From Clostridia bacterium (GTDB taxonomy: Bacteria; Bacillota; Clostridia; Lachnospirales; Lachnospiraceae): a stretch of DNA of 64,000 nucleotides. Shown one piece after another: positions 18,801 to 27,204 of the stretch. A program made the translations under genes and the position numbers. The notes under the pieces are model-generated. The model searched no databases, had not been told where the DNA came from, and saw only the letters and a list, made by a program, of their open reading frames with translations. Location of the stretch: NCBI GenBank assembly GCA_910575625.1, contig CAJTFD010000015.1, positions 1-64,000 of the forward strand, written 5' to 3'. How positions within the stretch are numbered: the first letter of the stretch is position 1; each line of letters opens with the position of its first letter.

Positions 18801-19200
18801 TGCCGTACTGCATAAACTCTGATATGAGGGATTTTATTTCCTGGACATACCCCTGCTTCTTCATCTGGCTTCCCAGATAGACGAGCTGCCGCTGGTTCTC
18901 CTGGGCCACTTTCTGGAGCACCAGGCTTTTTCCCGTCTCCTCCAGGATCTGCCGGTCAGCCACGCCCAGCTGATCCAGGACACGGTAAGCCAGACGCTGG
19001 AAACTTAAGACATCGATGTTCAGGATGCCTTTGCTGGGGTGCATGTCCACCAGTTCTTTCTGGGTCTGCATGGTGAATTGCTCCGGCACCAGGATCAGGT
19101 AGGTCGTCTCGGGGTGGGCGAGGGAGCGGGTGATGATGGTTTCATAGAGCGTGTGGGATTTTCCGGAACCGGACGCTCCTAATATAAAATGTAGGGACAT
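15832..19200 (-). CDS. addB: Helicase/nuclease AddB
   Basis: About 1122 residues from ATG 19200 (CGGAG seven bases upstream); an open extension to 19278 lacks a site. It is the partner of AddA. An N-terminal Walker A (LGASGSGKSHTLYE) starts the inactivated helicase domain. The C-terminal nuclease has IIDYKTGNTRFD. A 4Fe-4S cluster is expected from one cysteine in the middle (FAACAFAHY) and three near the end (ACTWCPYRAVCGFD), as in AddB proteins. It is first in a two-gene operon. Confidence 0.95.
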   Translation of the reverse strand: MSLHFILGASGSGKSHTLYETIITRSLAHPETTYLILVPEQFTMQTQKELVDMHPSKGILNIDVLSFQRLAYRVLDQLGVADRQILEETGKSLVLQKVAQENQRQLVYLGSQMKKQGYVQEIKSLISEFMQYGITIEQLDQMIQAVDGKKKITARKLQDIALLYDAFHRYLADNMIPAEEVLDVLCACIPRWEKIKNCEIVLDGFTGFTPVQNKLLDVLLGLCPQVWVTVTLGEEEDPHGKIAEHQLFAMSKKMIASLCRMARRQKIEIAEQWVMSGGQGRFKDAPALDFLEREIFRFRRKVYRSPVEEIRLFTAQDPKEEMEEVGRRIRRLVREKGFRYGDIVVITGDLACYGSYARQVMEQMEIPYFLDEKHTIWMNPYIECLRAVVDLVRCSYSYESVFRYLRCGMSDLKPEEVDVLENYVLALGIRGSRRWQERWVRLYRGMSGEDIEVVNDLRQRFLEEVEAFTLCCKEKPRTVESLTRGLYAFGVHNRMQEKLKRRELLFGQRSDRAMEKEYAQIYGIVMDLMEKMVHILGGETLTIAEYQKLLEAGLTEAKVALIPPSGDQVLVGDMERTRLKDVKALFFVGVSDQTIPKDKKAGGILSEQERILFQQEGLELSPSRREAMYIQKFYLYLNMTKPSRCLTLSYSRADGEGKVCGPAYLIDSLRRLFPALVLEDAAADPTYSRLLEHPSDGIPLLIRGLEDLAKGREDAPWRELFQWYCKQPVYEKAARQLVDAAFYQAPVERIGKSVARVLYGIGERPDTFSPTRLEQFAACAFAHYVKYGLGLRDRVYYEFKAMDMGVVMHGALEAYAGYLRRERIAWTELTEEEQEQLIGQCVDQVAADYGSTILHSSARNEYMIRRIKRILRRTVWALKEQMLRGDFTPAGFEVDFPGGRIDRMDLYEDGEKVYVKIIDYKTGNTRFDLTALYYGLQLQLVAYLNGAMELEQERHPQKEVEPAGIFYYNIQDPLICGAAGEAAGVREKKILKELRMNGLVSDKREIIEKLDATGETIPVAFKKDGTLSKTSSVASGEQFMQMMGFARRKMEQLSDQILEGTAAVSPYELGNKQACTWCPYRAVCGFDEGLRGYVYQRLRPLTPEECWKAIKEECGDGHDLDR

Positions 19201-19375
19201 TTGGTACTCCGTTTCTTTTTTGAAATCTGTATGTTCTGCTGTGTTGGTTAAGGGGACGCCGCCAGGACCAGGAGCCATCCCCCTCTCGGCGGCCTCCCCT
19301 CAGCCTATCCAATCATTTTATCATAATCCGGGGATTTTTTCATAGGATATACAAAGAAAGTAGGAGGCGCATCCC

Positions 19376-19810
19376 ATGAGTGCAAAAACAAAGATCGTCG
19401 TATTACATATGAAGGAAGTCGTCTACACTGTGGTCTTCCTGGTCCTCGCCCTGCTGCTGGGCGTACTGCTCTTTTTGATGTTTGGCCCCCAGAAGGCTGG
19501 ATCAGCCTCCGCCGTCGGCGATGCCCGCTACCAGCCGGGCGTATATGCTTCCACCATCGCGATCCATGAAAACACATTCGACGTAGAGGTGACCGTGGAC
19601 AGCAGCCGGATCAAAGCCATCCGGCTGGTCAACTTGAGTGAGAGCACTACAGCCATGTTCCCCCTGATGGAACCCACCCTGGATGACCTGGCCAGCCAGA
19701 TCTACACCACCCAGTCATTGGACGACATCTCTTATTCGGAGGAAAATAAGTATACCTCCCTCATACTGATCAATGCCATCTCCACGGCATTAAAAAAGGC
19801 GGAGGTTTAA
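19376..19810 (+). CDS. Membrane-anchored FMN-binding-like domain protein
   Basis: 144 residues. AGGAGG lies eight bases before the ATG. An N-terminal anchor (VVYTVVFLVLALLLGVLLFL, residues 15-34) precedes about 100 extracytoplasmic residues. Their pattern, PGVYASTIAIHENTFDVEV, then SRIKAIRLVNLSES, then YTSLILINAISTALKKA, resembles the FMN_bind domain. That family normally has SGAT with the flavinylated threonine, and here the corresponding place reads SEENKYTS. Covalent FMN is therefore unlikely. It could be a structural relative. The gene converges on nadE, with a four-base overlap of the stops. Confidence 0.65.
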   Translation: MSAKTKIVVLHMKEVVYTVVFLVLALLLGVLLFLMFGPQKAGSASAVGDARYQPGVYASTIAIHENTFDVEVTVDSSRIKAIRLVNLSESTTAMFPLMEPTLDDLASQIYTTQSLDDISYSEENKYTSLILINAISTALKKAEV

Positions 19811-21714
19811 ATCTCCGCCAGTTCCTTTAGCCAGGCTGTGCCGCAGGCGTCACTGGGCATCCGCAGATCCCCCCTCGGGGAGACCGCCACGGACCCCACC
19901 TTCGGCCCATCCGGCAGACAGGAACGTTTGAACTGCTGTGTGAAAAACCGTTTATAGAAGACGGGCAGCCAATGACGTATGGTCTCTTTTTCATAGATCC
20001 CGTCAAAAGCCAGACAAGCCACCCGGTAGATCTTCCGCGGCGGATATCCCCAGCGCAGCATATAATATAGGAAGAAATCATGCAGCCGATACGGCCCCAC
20101 CAGATCTTCCGTCTTCTGTGAGATCACCCCGTCTGTGGGCGGAAGGAGCTCCGGGCTCACCGGCGTGTCCAGTACATCTTTTAAAATGGCCGCAAGAGCC
20201 GCATCCCCACATGTATCCGCGTAATAATCCACCAGATGACGCACCAGCGTCTTGGGGATGGAACTGTTCACCCCGTACATGGACATGTGGTCGCCGTTGT
20301 AGGTCGCCCACCCCAGGGCCAGCTCCGAAAGATCCCCGGTCCCGATCACCATCCCGCCTTTTTGATTGGCCAGATCCATCAGGACCTGCGTCCGCTCACG
20401 GGCCTGGCTGTTCTCGTAGGTCACATCGTGTTTCTCTGGATCCTGTCCGATATCCCGGAAATGGACCATCACCGCCTCTTTGATATCCACTTCCCGCAGG
20501 GTCGTGCCCATACTCCTGCTCAGATTACAGGCATTTTGGTACGTGCGGTCCGTGGTGCCAAAACATGGCATGGTCACGGTCAGGATATTTTCCCGGGGGA
20601 TGCCCAGCATGTCGAAGGCCCGCGCCGTCACCAGCAGGGCCAGGGTGGAATCCAGCCCACCGGAGAGCCCCACCACAGCCCACCGGCATCCAGTGTGTTT
20701 CAGCCGCTGTTTCAGCCCCATGGCCTGGATGTTCAAGATCTCATCGCACCGCTGCTCCCGGTCGCCATGATCCTCCGGCACAAAGGGATCCGGTGAAAAT
20801 GTCCGCTCAAGCGCCGTCTCCTGCACTTGCAGGCTGAACGGGATCTTCTCGTAATACGAGCTCTCCGGCTGGAACGTGGACATGCGCCTGCGCTCCTCAT
20901 CCAGACGGAAAACATCCAGATCCGCATAGATGATATCATTCTGGAAACGTCTGCTCTCCGCCAGGATCACACCGTTCTCACCGATCAGACTGTGCCCGCC
21001 GTAGACCACATCCTGGGTGGACTCCCCCTCCCCCGCTGAGGAATAGATATACCCGCATAAAAGCCGGGCCGACTGGCCGCGCACCAGATCCCTGCGGTAC
21101 GCCTCTTTTCCCGCCAGCTCATCACTGGCCGAGAGATTTACGATCAGGTTCGCCCCCTGCAAGGCCAGCCTGTTGCTGGGCGGATCCGCCGCCCACAGAT
21201 CCTCACAGATCTCCACGCCCACTTTCAGCCGGGGCATCTGCCCGCAGACAAACATCTGCTCCGCGGAAAAAGGCACCTCCTGGCCGCCCAGTTCCACCAC
21301 GCCCTCTACATCCCGTCCCGATGTGAAATAGCGTGCTTCATAATATTCATTGTAGTTGGGGATATGGACCTTCGGGACCAGCCCCAGTATAACGCCCTGG
21401 CTTATGGCCGCCGCCGCGTTGTAAAGTTTATTTTCAAACTCGAATGGAAGCCCCACAAAGACCAGCGCATCCACGTCCCGGGTCTCCCGGGCGATCAGCA
21501 GCAGCTGCTCCTTTGCCTCCTCCAAAAGCCTCTCCTGCCAGAACAGATCACCGCAGGTGTACGCCGTGATGCACAGCTCCGGCAGCACGATGACCTTCGC
21601 CTGCTCCTCTCCCATCTGACGGATCACCTGTATGATCTGGCTGGCGTTGTACGCGCAGTCCGCTACACGCACTTCCGGCGTCCCCGCGCCTACTTTTATA
21701 AATCCCTGTTCCAT
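19807..21714 (-). CDS. nadE: NAD+ synthase, glutamine-hydrolysing
   Basis: About 635 residues from ATG 21714 (GGAGG five bases upstream). It makes NAD+ from deamido-NAD+, ATP and glutamine. The N-terminal nitrilase-type amidase has the Glu (IVLPELCIT), Lys (LVPKVHIPNY) and Cys (VGVEICEDLW) catalytic residues. The C-terminal synthetase has the PP-loop VGLSGGLDSTLAL. Length and order match the two-domain enzyme of Mycobacterium and many clostridia. It is monocistronic with its own promoter at 21748. Confidence 0.96.
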   Translation of the reverse strand: MEQGFIKVGAGTPEVRVADCAYNASQIIQVIRQMGEEQAKVIVLPELCITAYTCGDLFWQERLLEEAKEQLLLIARETRDVDALVFVGLPFEFENKLYNAAAAISQGVILGLVPKVHIPNYNEYYEARYFTSGRDVEGVVELGGQEVPFSAEQMFVCGQMPRLKVGVEICEDLWAADPPSNRLALQGANLIVNLSASDELAGKEAYRRDLVRGQSARLLCGYIYSSAGEGESTQDVVYGGHSLIGENGVILAESRRFQNDIIYADLDVFRLDEERRRMSTFQPESSYYEKIPFSLQVQETALERTFSPDPFVPEDHGDREQRCDEILNIQAMGLKQRLKHTGCRWAVVGLSGGLDSTLALLVTARAFDMLGIPRENILTVTMPCFGTTDRTYQNACNLSRSMGTTLREVDIKEAVMVHFRDIGQDPEKHDVTYENSQARERTQVLMDLANQKGGMVIGTGDLSELALGWATYNGDHMSMYGVNSSIPKTLVRHLVDYYADTCGDAALAAILKDVLDTPVSPELLPPTDGVISQKTEDLVGPYRLHDFFLYYMLRWGYPPRKIYRVACLAFDGIYEKETIRHWLPVFYKRFFTQQFKRSCLPDGPKVGSVAVSPRGDLRMPSDACGTAWLKELAEI

Positions 21715-21747
21715 GTCCACCTCCTGCTGTTTTTTTCAGATATTGGT

Positions 21748-21776
21748 ATTATACCCCTGTATGGGGAGATCAGCAA
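21748..21776 (-). promoter_or_regulatory. nadE promoter
   Basis: TTGCTG (21776-21771), a 17-base spacer and TATAAT (21753-21748) on the minus strand, 34 bases upstream of the nadE start. No NrtR or NiaR site is evident. The rest of 21777-21960 holds no convincing gene. A 58-codon frame from 21783 on the plus strand is open but overlaps this promoter. Confidence 0.75.
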
Positions 21777-21962
21777 GGAGAAGATGCGTTTGTATCGTAT
21801 TGTAAATGCTTTGATGTGTGATACTGGAGATCTGGGGGTGCCGGGAAATGCCTGGGGTATGGAGAAACGTTTGTTTGTTGGTGCGAGTTTGGACAAGATC
21901 TCCCGGTTAGATATGTTCAGGCAAACCCTACAGTTTGGTAATTTGCCGGAAGTGGGATAAAA

Positions 21963-22341
21963 AGCATATTATAATTGCCTGGAAAGGAAATGTATCTTAC
22001 AATTAAAATTTGCATATGCTATGATGCCCACAGGCAAAGAACGGATCCCCCGACTGATTTCTTCCTTTTTCAGTACAGAATGGAACGATCCGATACAGGC
22101 ATTGTCATAAGGATTTCCCTTTCGGCTAAATGAATGCCGTATCCCCCTGCTGTTCAGGAACTTCTCAAATGATCGGCTTGTATACTGGCTTCCCAAGTCG
22201 CTGTGGAGAATGATCCCTCTGGTCTCTCTGACGTTCAGACAGGCGTTCTTAACAGCTTCTACCGCCAGTTCCGCTGTCATGGATTTCCATACGCATATCC
22301 GATGATCTTACGGCTGCACAAGTCCATTGCTGAAGTGCTAT
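21963..22341 (-). pseudogene. IS3-family transposase OrfB remnant (copy 1)
   Basis: The minus strand reads DLCSRKIIGYAYG, then MTAELAVEAVKNACLN and IILHSDLGSQYTSRSF, ending with KGNPYDNACIGSFHSVLKKE. This is the C-terminal half of the rve (DDE) domain of an IS3-type transposase with the second Asp and the DxxxE region. The start of the gene is missing and the last residues are frameshifted, so it is not functional. It marks the left end of the decayed island. Confidence 0.85.
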
Positions 22342-22407
22342 AATAAAGTTGTAACAGGAGTGGCTGATAAGATATACTGAAAATGATCAAGAAAGAGGTA
22401 TTTAGTT

Positions 22408-23345
22408 ATGTCACAAAATTACACTCCTGAATTTAAAAAGAAGATCGTCCGTCTCCACGAGGAAGAAGGATGCACCTACAAAAGTATCACGGCAGAATAC
22501 GGTGTATCCAAAGCATCTATCTCTGCATGGTGCAGACAGTTCCGCGGAAAATGCCAGACAAAGCCCAAGATCCAAAGCCGGATACGATAACATGAAAGGA
22601 CTACTCAAACTGAAAAAAGAAAATGACGAACTCAGAAAGGAAGTGGCATCCTTAAAAAAAGCGGCGGCATCCTTTGCGGAGGAGATCGATCAGCGGCTTA
22701 TCGATTTATAAATGGATATCATGGAGAGTTTGGCATCCGCTGGCTGCTCAGACGGCTTTCCATATATCCCAACGCCTATTACAACTACCGCAAACACCGG
22801 AAGTCGGATCATTATGCCAAAAAATCAGAGGTTTTGGCACAGATCGAAGAGATCTACCACAGCCACAACGGGGTTGATGGTTACAGAAGCATGACCTTTT
22901 ATCTGGAGCGCAGGGGATATGGATACAGTGCAGCGACCATACACAGATACATGGATACGGAACTGGGTCTGCGTTCTGTCGTGCGTCCCCAAAAACCGGA
23001 TCATGGATATGGCAAACCACACAAAGTATTTGAAAACAAGTTAAAACAGGATCCCACAGCTGATGCGGTTGACCAGAAATGATGTACTGATCTTACATAT
23101 CTGTTTCTCGCAGACCACGAAGTGAGATACAACTGCACGATCATAGACCTGTATGACCGGAGTGTGGTCGCCAGCATGACTGACCGCAGTATCACCAGTG
23201 ACCTTGCAATACGGACACTGCAAAAAGCCCTGGATCCCCAGCCGCAGATCAAAGGGGGACTGATCCTCCACAGCGATCAGGGTTCCCAATATACATCCAG
23301 GGCATTTGTGGAGTTCTGCGGATCTGCATATGTCCAATATAACCA
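22408..23345 (+). pseudogene. IS3-family element remnant, orfA and orfB with frameshifts (copy 2)
   Basis: OrfA begins MSQNYTPEFKKKIVRLHEEE with a helix-turn-helix, then shifts frame near 22560 and continues as the leucine-zipper-like LKLKKENDELRKEVASLKKA. OrfB pieces follow in several frames: IYHSHNGVDGYRSMTFYLER (IS3 HTH_21 region), RYNCTIIDLYDRSVVASM and LILHSDQGSQYTSRAF. A stop (23080) interrupts just before the first catalytic Asp region, and the end with the catalytic Glu is lost. It differs in sequence from copies 1 and 3, so it was a separate insertion. Confidence 0.85.
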
Positions 23346-23423
23346 TGTCCGTCCACATAGTTTTATTTGTCAAGTCTATAGACGAAGGATTCACGGAAAT
23401 CAATTTTCCGTGCGAAGGATTTA

Positions 23424-23708
23424 CTAAATTTTTCTCAGCTTACAAAAACTTACGCTCCACTTATCCTTTCGCCACCCTCCCAATATTTCAACATCTACTT
23501 GTATTTCTTTAAATATGGCTTCACCGCTTATCTTTAAATATGATTTCCCATTGTGATCAATGACCTCTCTAAATGACTTTCTGCTTTCTTTTCTAAAAAT
23601 ATCAGGAATCGTATGAAAACATTCATTATAAACTATAGTTTCAATTTCTTCATCGCCATATATCCATTTTGCATGCTTATATATCTGTTGAGAAAAAAGA
23701 GCCTCCAC
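23424..23708 (-). CDS. Hypothetical protein, AT-rich
   Basis: About 94 residues if the GTG at 23708 is used (AAGGA five bases upstream); the open frame extends to a TTG at 23732 inside a repeat cluster. The sequence is charged and soluble, with HAKWIYGDEEIETIVYNECF and a C-terminal VDVEILGGWRKDKWSVSF. No family was recognised. Codons are much more AT-rich than those of the core genes, which fits the surrounding mobile island. It might be a surviving cargo gene or the edge of a larger lost gene. Confidence 0.45.
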   Translation of the reverse strand: MEALFSQQIYKHAKWIYGDEEIETIVYNECFHTIPDIFRKESRKSFREVIDHNGKSYLKISGEAIFKEIQVDVEILGGWRKDKWSVSFCKLRKI

Positions 23709-23719
23709 TCTTGTCCTTA

Positions 23720-23777
23720 TACTATCACGCAAAACTCAGATACGATCACGGAAACTGCCGACTTTTGCGTGATCGTA
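23720..23777. repeat. Cluster of three TAC(G/T)ATCACG(C/G)AAAA repeats
   Basis: Two direct copies begin at 23720 (TACTATCACGCAAAAC) and 23741 (TACGATCACGGAAAC), exactly 21 bases apart. A third inverted copy ends at 23777 (complement TACGATCACGCAAAAG). Copies 2 and 3 form a 37-bp palindrome. The spacing of two helical turns suggests protein-binding sites, for example a recombinase, excisionase or replication initiator of the lost element. The flank 23778-23965 holds no clear gene, only short coding-like fragments. Confidence 0.55.
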
Positions 23778-23965
23778 CGATTTCACCCCAATCGCCCCTT
23801 TATCAGCGGCATCAAAACGCAAAAAAGAGAGGCCCGCCAAGCCTAAAAACCCTTGATCTTAAGCCATTCTTCCATACTTTCGCCTGCGAGTACCCAAATT
23901 CCTATGGCATCAATAATCGCTCCTTTACCGGCAAAATCCATGCTTTCCAGTACAGAGCAGCCGCA

Positions 23966-24580
23966 TTAGAGTAGCCTTAAAAGCTGTACCAACTCATGCG
24001 ACTCCTCCGCATCCGATGCGGTCTGCCTTGTATCAAACTGTGAAAAACGATTGTCACGGTAAAATGATAACAGCTTTTCCTCATTTTCTGCCTCTAAGAA
24101 GGTCACTACACCTCCACCCAGATACTGTATCTCTTTAATTTTATCCCATGCAAGTTTAAGCAGTTCTGCCCCGGTGATCTCTGTTCCGCCACTCTCCGAG
24201 AAGTTTTTCCCAAGTTGTGCGATCAGATATGCCGACATGGTATGGGTATCCGATTTTTCATCCAACTCACTGATTCGCAACAACTTTCTTTTCATGGTAT
24301 TGCTCACTGTTTCACCCCTTACTGTCAATGGTTTTAATGCAAGGGTAAAATATCCAAGCAATCTGACATCCTCTGCCGAAACTACAAGATATGTAACCGA
24401 CTGGTTCTTTTTCGTGAATTCTATGGCACTTTTTTTCAAAAAACGTTCCACGTCCTTATTCTTCGGACTGGAAAAGCCGGAAAGCAACTCAACCAGTGCT
24501 GGCTCTCCGGCTTCTTCATCATTTCCCAAAGCCAAATACTCACGGATATTGACTGAAAAGAATTTATCATTTCCCGGCAT
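23966..24580 (-). CDS. GNAT-type acetyltransferase, possible toxin of a toxin-antitoxin pair
   Basis: 204 residues. The region from YLVVSAEDVRLLGYFTLALK through TMSAYLIAQLGKNF, AWDKIKEIQYLGGGVVTFLE and KLLSFYRDNRFSQFD follows the GNAT fold, with the strand-4/acetyl-CoA-loop area weakly conserved and the typical ENxxLxxFYxxNGF-like ending. It overlaps the small upstream gene by 14 bases. That arrangement, in a mobile island, resembles GNAT toxins that acetylate aminoacyl-tRNA. It differs from TacT in length and in antitoxin type, so the toxin role is inference. Confidence 0.65.
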   Translation of the reverse strand: MPGNDKFFSVNIREYLALGNDEEAGEPALVELLSGFSSPKNKDVERFLKKSAIEFTKKNQSVTYLVVSAEDVRLLGYFTLALKPLTVRGETVSNTMKRKLLRISELDEKSDTHTMSAYLIAQLGKNFSESGGTEITGAELLKLAWDKIKEIQYLGGGVVTFLEAENEEKLLSFYRDNRFSQFDTRQTASDAEESHELVQLLRLL

Positions 24581-24773
24581 TTTCCTTCTCCTTTATTTTC
24601 ATCTCCCGCAGCCGCATCATTTCCCTTAATTCAGGTTCTCCCTTTATCTCTCTTGCCGCTACGGGTATATGAACAGGACGGTTCTTGGCAGATTCTTCAA
24701 TCGCGTTGATGAACATCTCCACCTGTTCCTTGCCGGAAATGACAAAATTCTTTGTGATACTTGAAGTTGCCAT
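24567..24773 (-). CDS. Small protein paired with the GNAT gene, possible antitoxin
   Basis: 68 residues starting MATSSITKNFVISGKEQVEM at ATG 24773, with AAAGGAGG eight bases upstream. It continues with a helical segment FINAIEESAKNRP and a charged C-terminus (REMMRLREMKIKEKE). The N-terminal beta-strand-like part could be a DNA-binding dimerisation motif as in ribbon-helix-helix antitoxins, but I cannot show this. The overlap with the GNAT gene and the strong site imply co-translation with the antitoxin first, the usual order. Confidence 0.6.
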   Translation of the reverse strand: MATSSITKNFVISGKEQVEMFINAIEESAKNRPVHIPVAAREIKGEPELREMMRLREMKIKEKENAGK

Positions 24774-24887
24774 AATAAACACCTCCTTTGTTAGTATGGT
24801 TCTTCCGTTGCAATTCATACTTTTCTATCTCTATTTTATTATTTTATATCGGTTAACGCAACAAATCTTTTATGAATTTTTTATAAC

Positions 24888-25775
24888 TTATTTTCCCACT
24901 TGCCAGCCCACCAAAACAGAGTTAAGATACAACACCACGGAAGGAGGGATTGGATCGGAAAAAGATTCTGCATTGTACCGGCTCATGGACACCCGCATGC
25001 ACAGCGTCATGAACGGTATCGTGAGCAGTGACGGGGAATACCAGGCGATCCTCCGCAAGTCGGACATATACTCCGGCGAACTGGACAGGATGGATTTATC
25101 AAAAGAAATCCGGCTGCTGATCGACCGCTCGTCATCCGGCATGGCGAACTGCCCCATGAGCCTGCGCAGGTTTTCCAGCTTGCCGCTCATGTCTGCCTCC
25201 GTGGCGGGCTCCACATCTCCGTACTGCGCCATCCGCTGCTCCAGTTCCGCGATCCGCTCCCCAACCTCCTGCTGCTTGCGGCTGAATACCTCTTTCGGTA
25301 TCTCGTTGTTCATCCTCATATCGAGGAGCGTCTCATATCTGCCCCGCTCTTTTTTAAGCTGTTCCTCTATGACCTCCTTGTCCCGCAGGACTTCCGACTG
25401 CTCCACCCCCGCGATGCCGCGCTCCAGCTCCCCGTTGTTCTTCGCCCTTTTCTGTTCGAGGTAGTCCGGCACGTATTCCTTCCGGTATTCCAGTCCGCCG
25501 CAGTAGAGGCGGTTCTTTAAGATGTGGCCGACGGTGGTGTAATGCCACATCGTCTTCCCCATCGCCGTGCGGCGGCCTTCCTTTTCAAGCTGCTTCATGA
25601 TCTTATGGTAGCCTTTACCCGCATGGAGGTCTTTTTCGATTCGTTCTGCGCAAGGGTCGCCATGATGGTCAGCCTAAGCTCCCCGTCCTCATCGTTCATG
25701 GTCCATATGCCGTCCTCGGTGAAATACACCTCAATCCCCATCCGATTTAATAATCTCGTCTGCTGGAGGGTGGAC
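24888..25775 (-). pseudogene. Large serine recombinase remnant
   Basis: From 25775 the minus strand reads [20 protein letters not shown], then [18 protein letters not shown], which is the catalytic-domain end of a large serine recombinase. After a frameshift near 25600 it reads [16 protein letters not shown] and the recombinase domain TVGHILKNRLYCGGLEYRK, then a coiled coil (EEQLKKERGRYETLLDMRMN). The zinc-ribbon cysteines and the N-terminal catalytic serine are missing, and the C-terminal tail runs into unrelated sequence. The 5' side is cut by IS3 copy 3. It was probably the integrase of an integrative element. Confidence 0.85.
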
Positions 25776-25781
25776 CTATGT

Positions 25782-26475
25782 CAATACTTTGGACAAAAAA
25801 GTCGAAAGATCATGCTGCTTTTTTGAGTTCCTCATCCTCCTTTTGCGGAGGTGTCATATGACCAATTGCACTATGGATCCATTTGCGGTTATACCAGCCC
25901 TCTATATATTCAAAGATTGCCCTGCGGGCCTCTTTGGGATCTTGATAAGTACGAAGATAGATTTCTTCTTTTTCTGGTTGATGGTTTCCGTCTCGAGATC
26001 ACGTTCCAGAATATTTTCTTTATCATCTGGAACGGTTCCGTGACTGGCATGATGGTTGTATTTCTTTACTACAACAGAGCGCAGTCCCTGCTTTGCCATA
26101 TGCCGCTGAACCAGTTTTATGCTGCAGGGAGTCCCGCTTCCATTGAGGGTACGGCATATTTTAACTGCCCCATACCGCTTCTTTGGATCTTCATAAGCTC
26201 CCTTTACCTTCTGGCTGAATCCCTCATATTCCTTCTTCCGGTTTGAGGGTACACAAACCAGAGCTTTGTAATAGGTACTCCTTGGAAATTTCAGGGTGCT
26301 GCAAAGCTGGGATACAGTATAATGGGTTAAGTTTTGCTGGATAAAAGAAACAATCTCAGCTATTGTTCTTTTGCGAATATGGCGGTCGCTTTTTTTAATA
26401 TTTCATTTTCGATTTTAAGGCGCTGGATCTCTTTCTGGAGAGCTTTATACTCTTTGAGTGTAACGGTTTCCTCCT
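25782..26475 (-). pseudogene. IS3-family element remnant, internally deleted (copy 3)
   Basis: The left end is the IS3-type terminal sequence TGTCAATACTTTGGACAAAA at about 25778. OrfB starts in the VSQLCSTLKFPRSTYYKAL region (about 26340-26270), continues through KRYGAVKICRTLNG and QRHMAKQGLRSVVVKKYNHH to ILERDLETETINQK, then jumps to YLRTYQDPKEARRAIFEYIE and WYNRKWIHSAIGHMTPPQ. The whole DDE catalytic core is deleted, so it is dead. The tail of its orfA is fused to another gene (26360). Confidence 0.85.
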
Positions 26476-26800
26476 CGGACACTTTCATGGCAAGCTCCCT
26501 CTCTTCCGGCAGGAGGGAATCCATCGCATCCGCAAGCACGCCGAGCAGCAGCTTTTTCTCCACCAGCTCGTCCACCCCCGGCAGCTCCATGTCCGGGATG
26601 CCCGCTCCCTCCGAGGCATTGTCCCGCCACGCCTCATAGGATTCTTCCGTATAGCCGTTCTGCTCCATCGCTTCCCGGTTCCTCTGCTCATGCTTTTTCT
26701 GCTGCCACCACGGGCGGTAATATTGCAGATATTCTTCTTCCGTAACTTCCAGTGTGAATTCTTCGTCTCCAGATTTGACTGTGATCTTCCTAAAAGACAT
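26360..26800 (-). CDS. Mobile-element regulator N-terminus fused in frame to IS3 OrfA C-terminus
   Basis: 146 residues, two unrelated parts. Residues 1 to about 108 (MSFRKITVKSGDEEFTLEV, WWQQKKHEQRNREAMEQNGY, LADAMDSLLPEERELAMKV) are the N-terminus of a sigma-like/regulatory family common in Tn916/Tn1549-like elements. Residues 110-146 (LKEYKALQKEIQRLKIENEI then LKKATAIFAKEQ) are the coiled-coil end of an IS3 OrfA. The joint lies where the IS inserted. The start has a good site (AAAGGAAGGAACG before ATG), so the chimera may be made. The regulator has lost its C-terminal DNA-binding part and the transposase its helix-turn-helix. Confidence 0.7.
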   Translation of the reverse strand: MSFRKITVKSGDEEFTLEVTEEEYLQYYRPWWQQKKHEQRNREAMEQNGYTEESYEAWRDNASEGAGIPDMELPGVDELVEKKLLLGVLADAMDSLLPEERELAMKVSEEETVTLKEYKALQKEIQRLKIENEILKKATAIFAKEQ

Positions 26801-26893
26801 AAAGCGTTCCTTCCTTTACGGCTTCGTAAAGTTAGGAACGCTTTAATCCGTAAAAGCAAAAACAGCAAGATATCCTCCCGCTGTTCTTTTTAT

Positions 26894-27058
26894 CTATGTA
26901 TATTTTTTCTTCTCCTTTGGTTTCCAGTACACCCGTACCACTTCGCCGCAGTGCGGGCATTTCAGTTCTACTATGATCCTGGACCGCGTTATGCCGATAT
27001 CAAAAATACGCCTTCCGCACTTATGGTTCGGGCATTTAATTTTCTGGATGACGACCAC
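26894..27058 (-). CDS. Small zinc-ribbon protein of mobile elements
   Basis: 54 residues from GTG 27058, with AGGAG repeats just upstream. Two CxxC-like knuckles, IKCPNHKCGRRIFDIG and KCPHCGEVVRVYW, make a zinc ribbon, followed by a basic tail (KPKEKKKYT). Such proteins are frequent cargo in Tn1549-type conjugative elements, downstream of regulators like the one at 26360. An open frame continues upstream to 27127 without a better start. Confidence 0.65.
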   Translation of the reverse strand: MVVIQKIKCPNHKCGRRIFDIGITRSRIIVELKCPHCGEVVRVYWKPKEKKKYT

Positions 27059-27204
27059 CTCCTCTCCTAAAAATGCGGAGGCGCATATCGGTATCTCCCA
27101 ATAAACGCCTCTCCCTTCATGCCCCACTGCTTCTATTTCTCTTTGGTATTTTCCTATGCCCTTACATCAAAACCGCCCTGCACTCTTCAAAGCGGAATCT
27201 TCCG

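Noticed and set aside
21783..21959. 58-codon frame after an AAGGAG on the plus strand
   Set aside because: It overlaps the nadE promoter, the site is too close to the ATG and there is no recognisable product.
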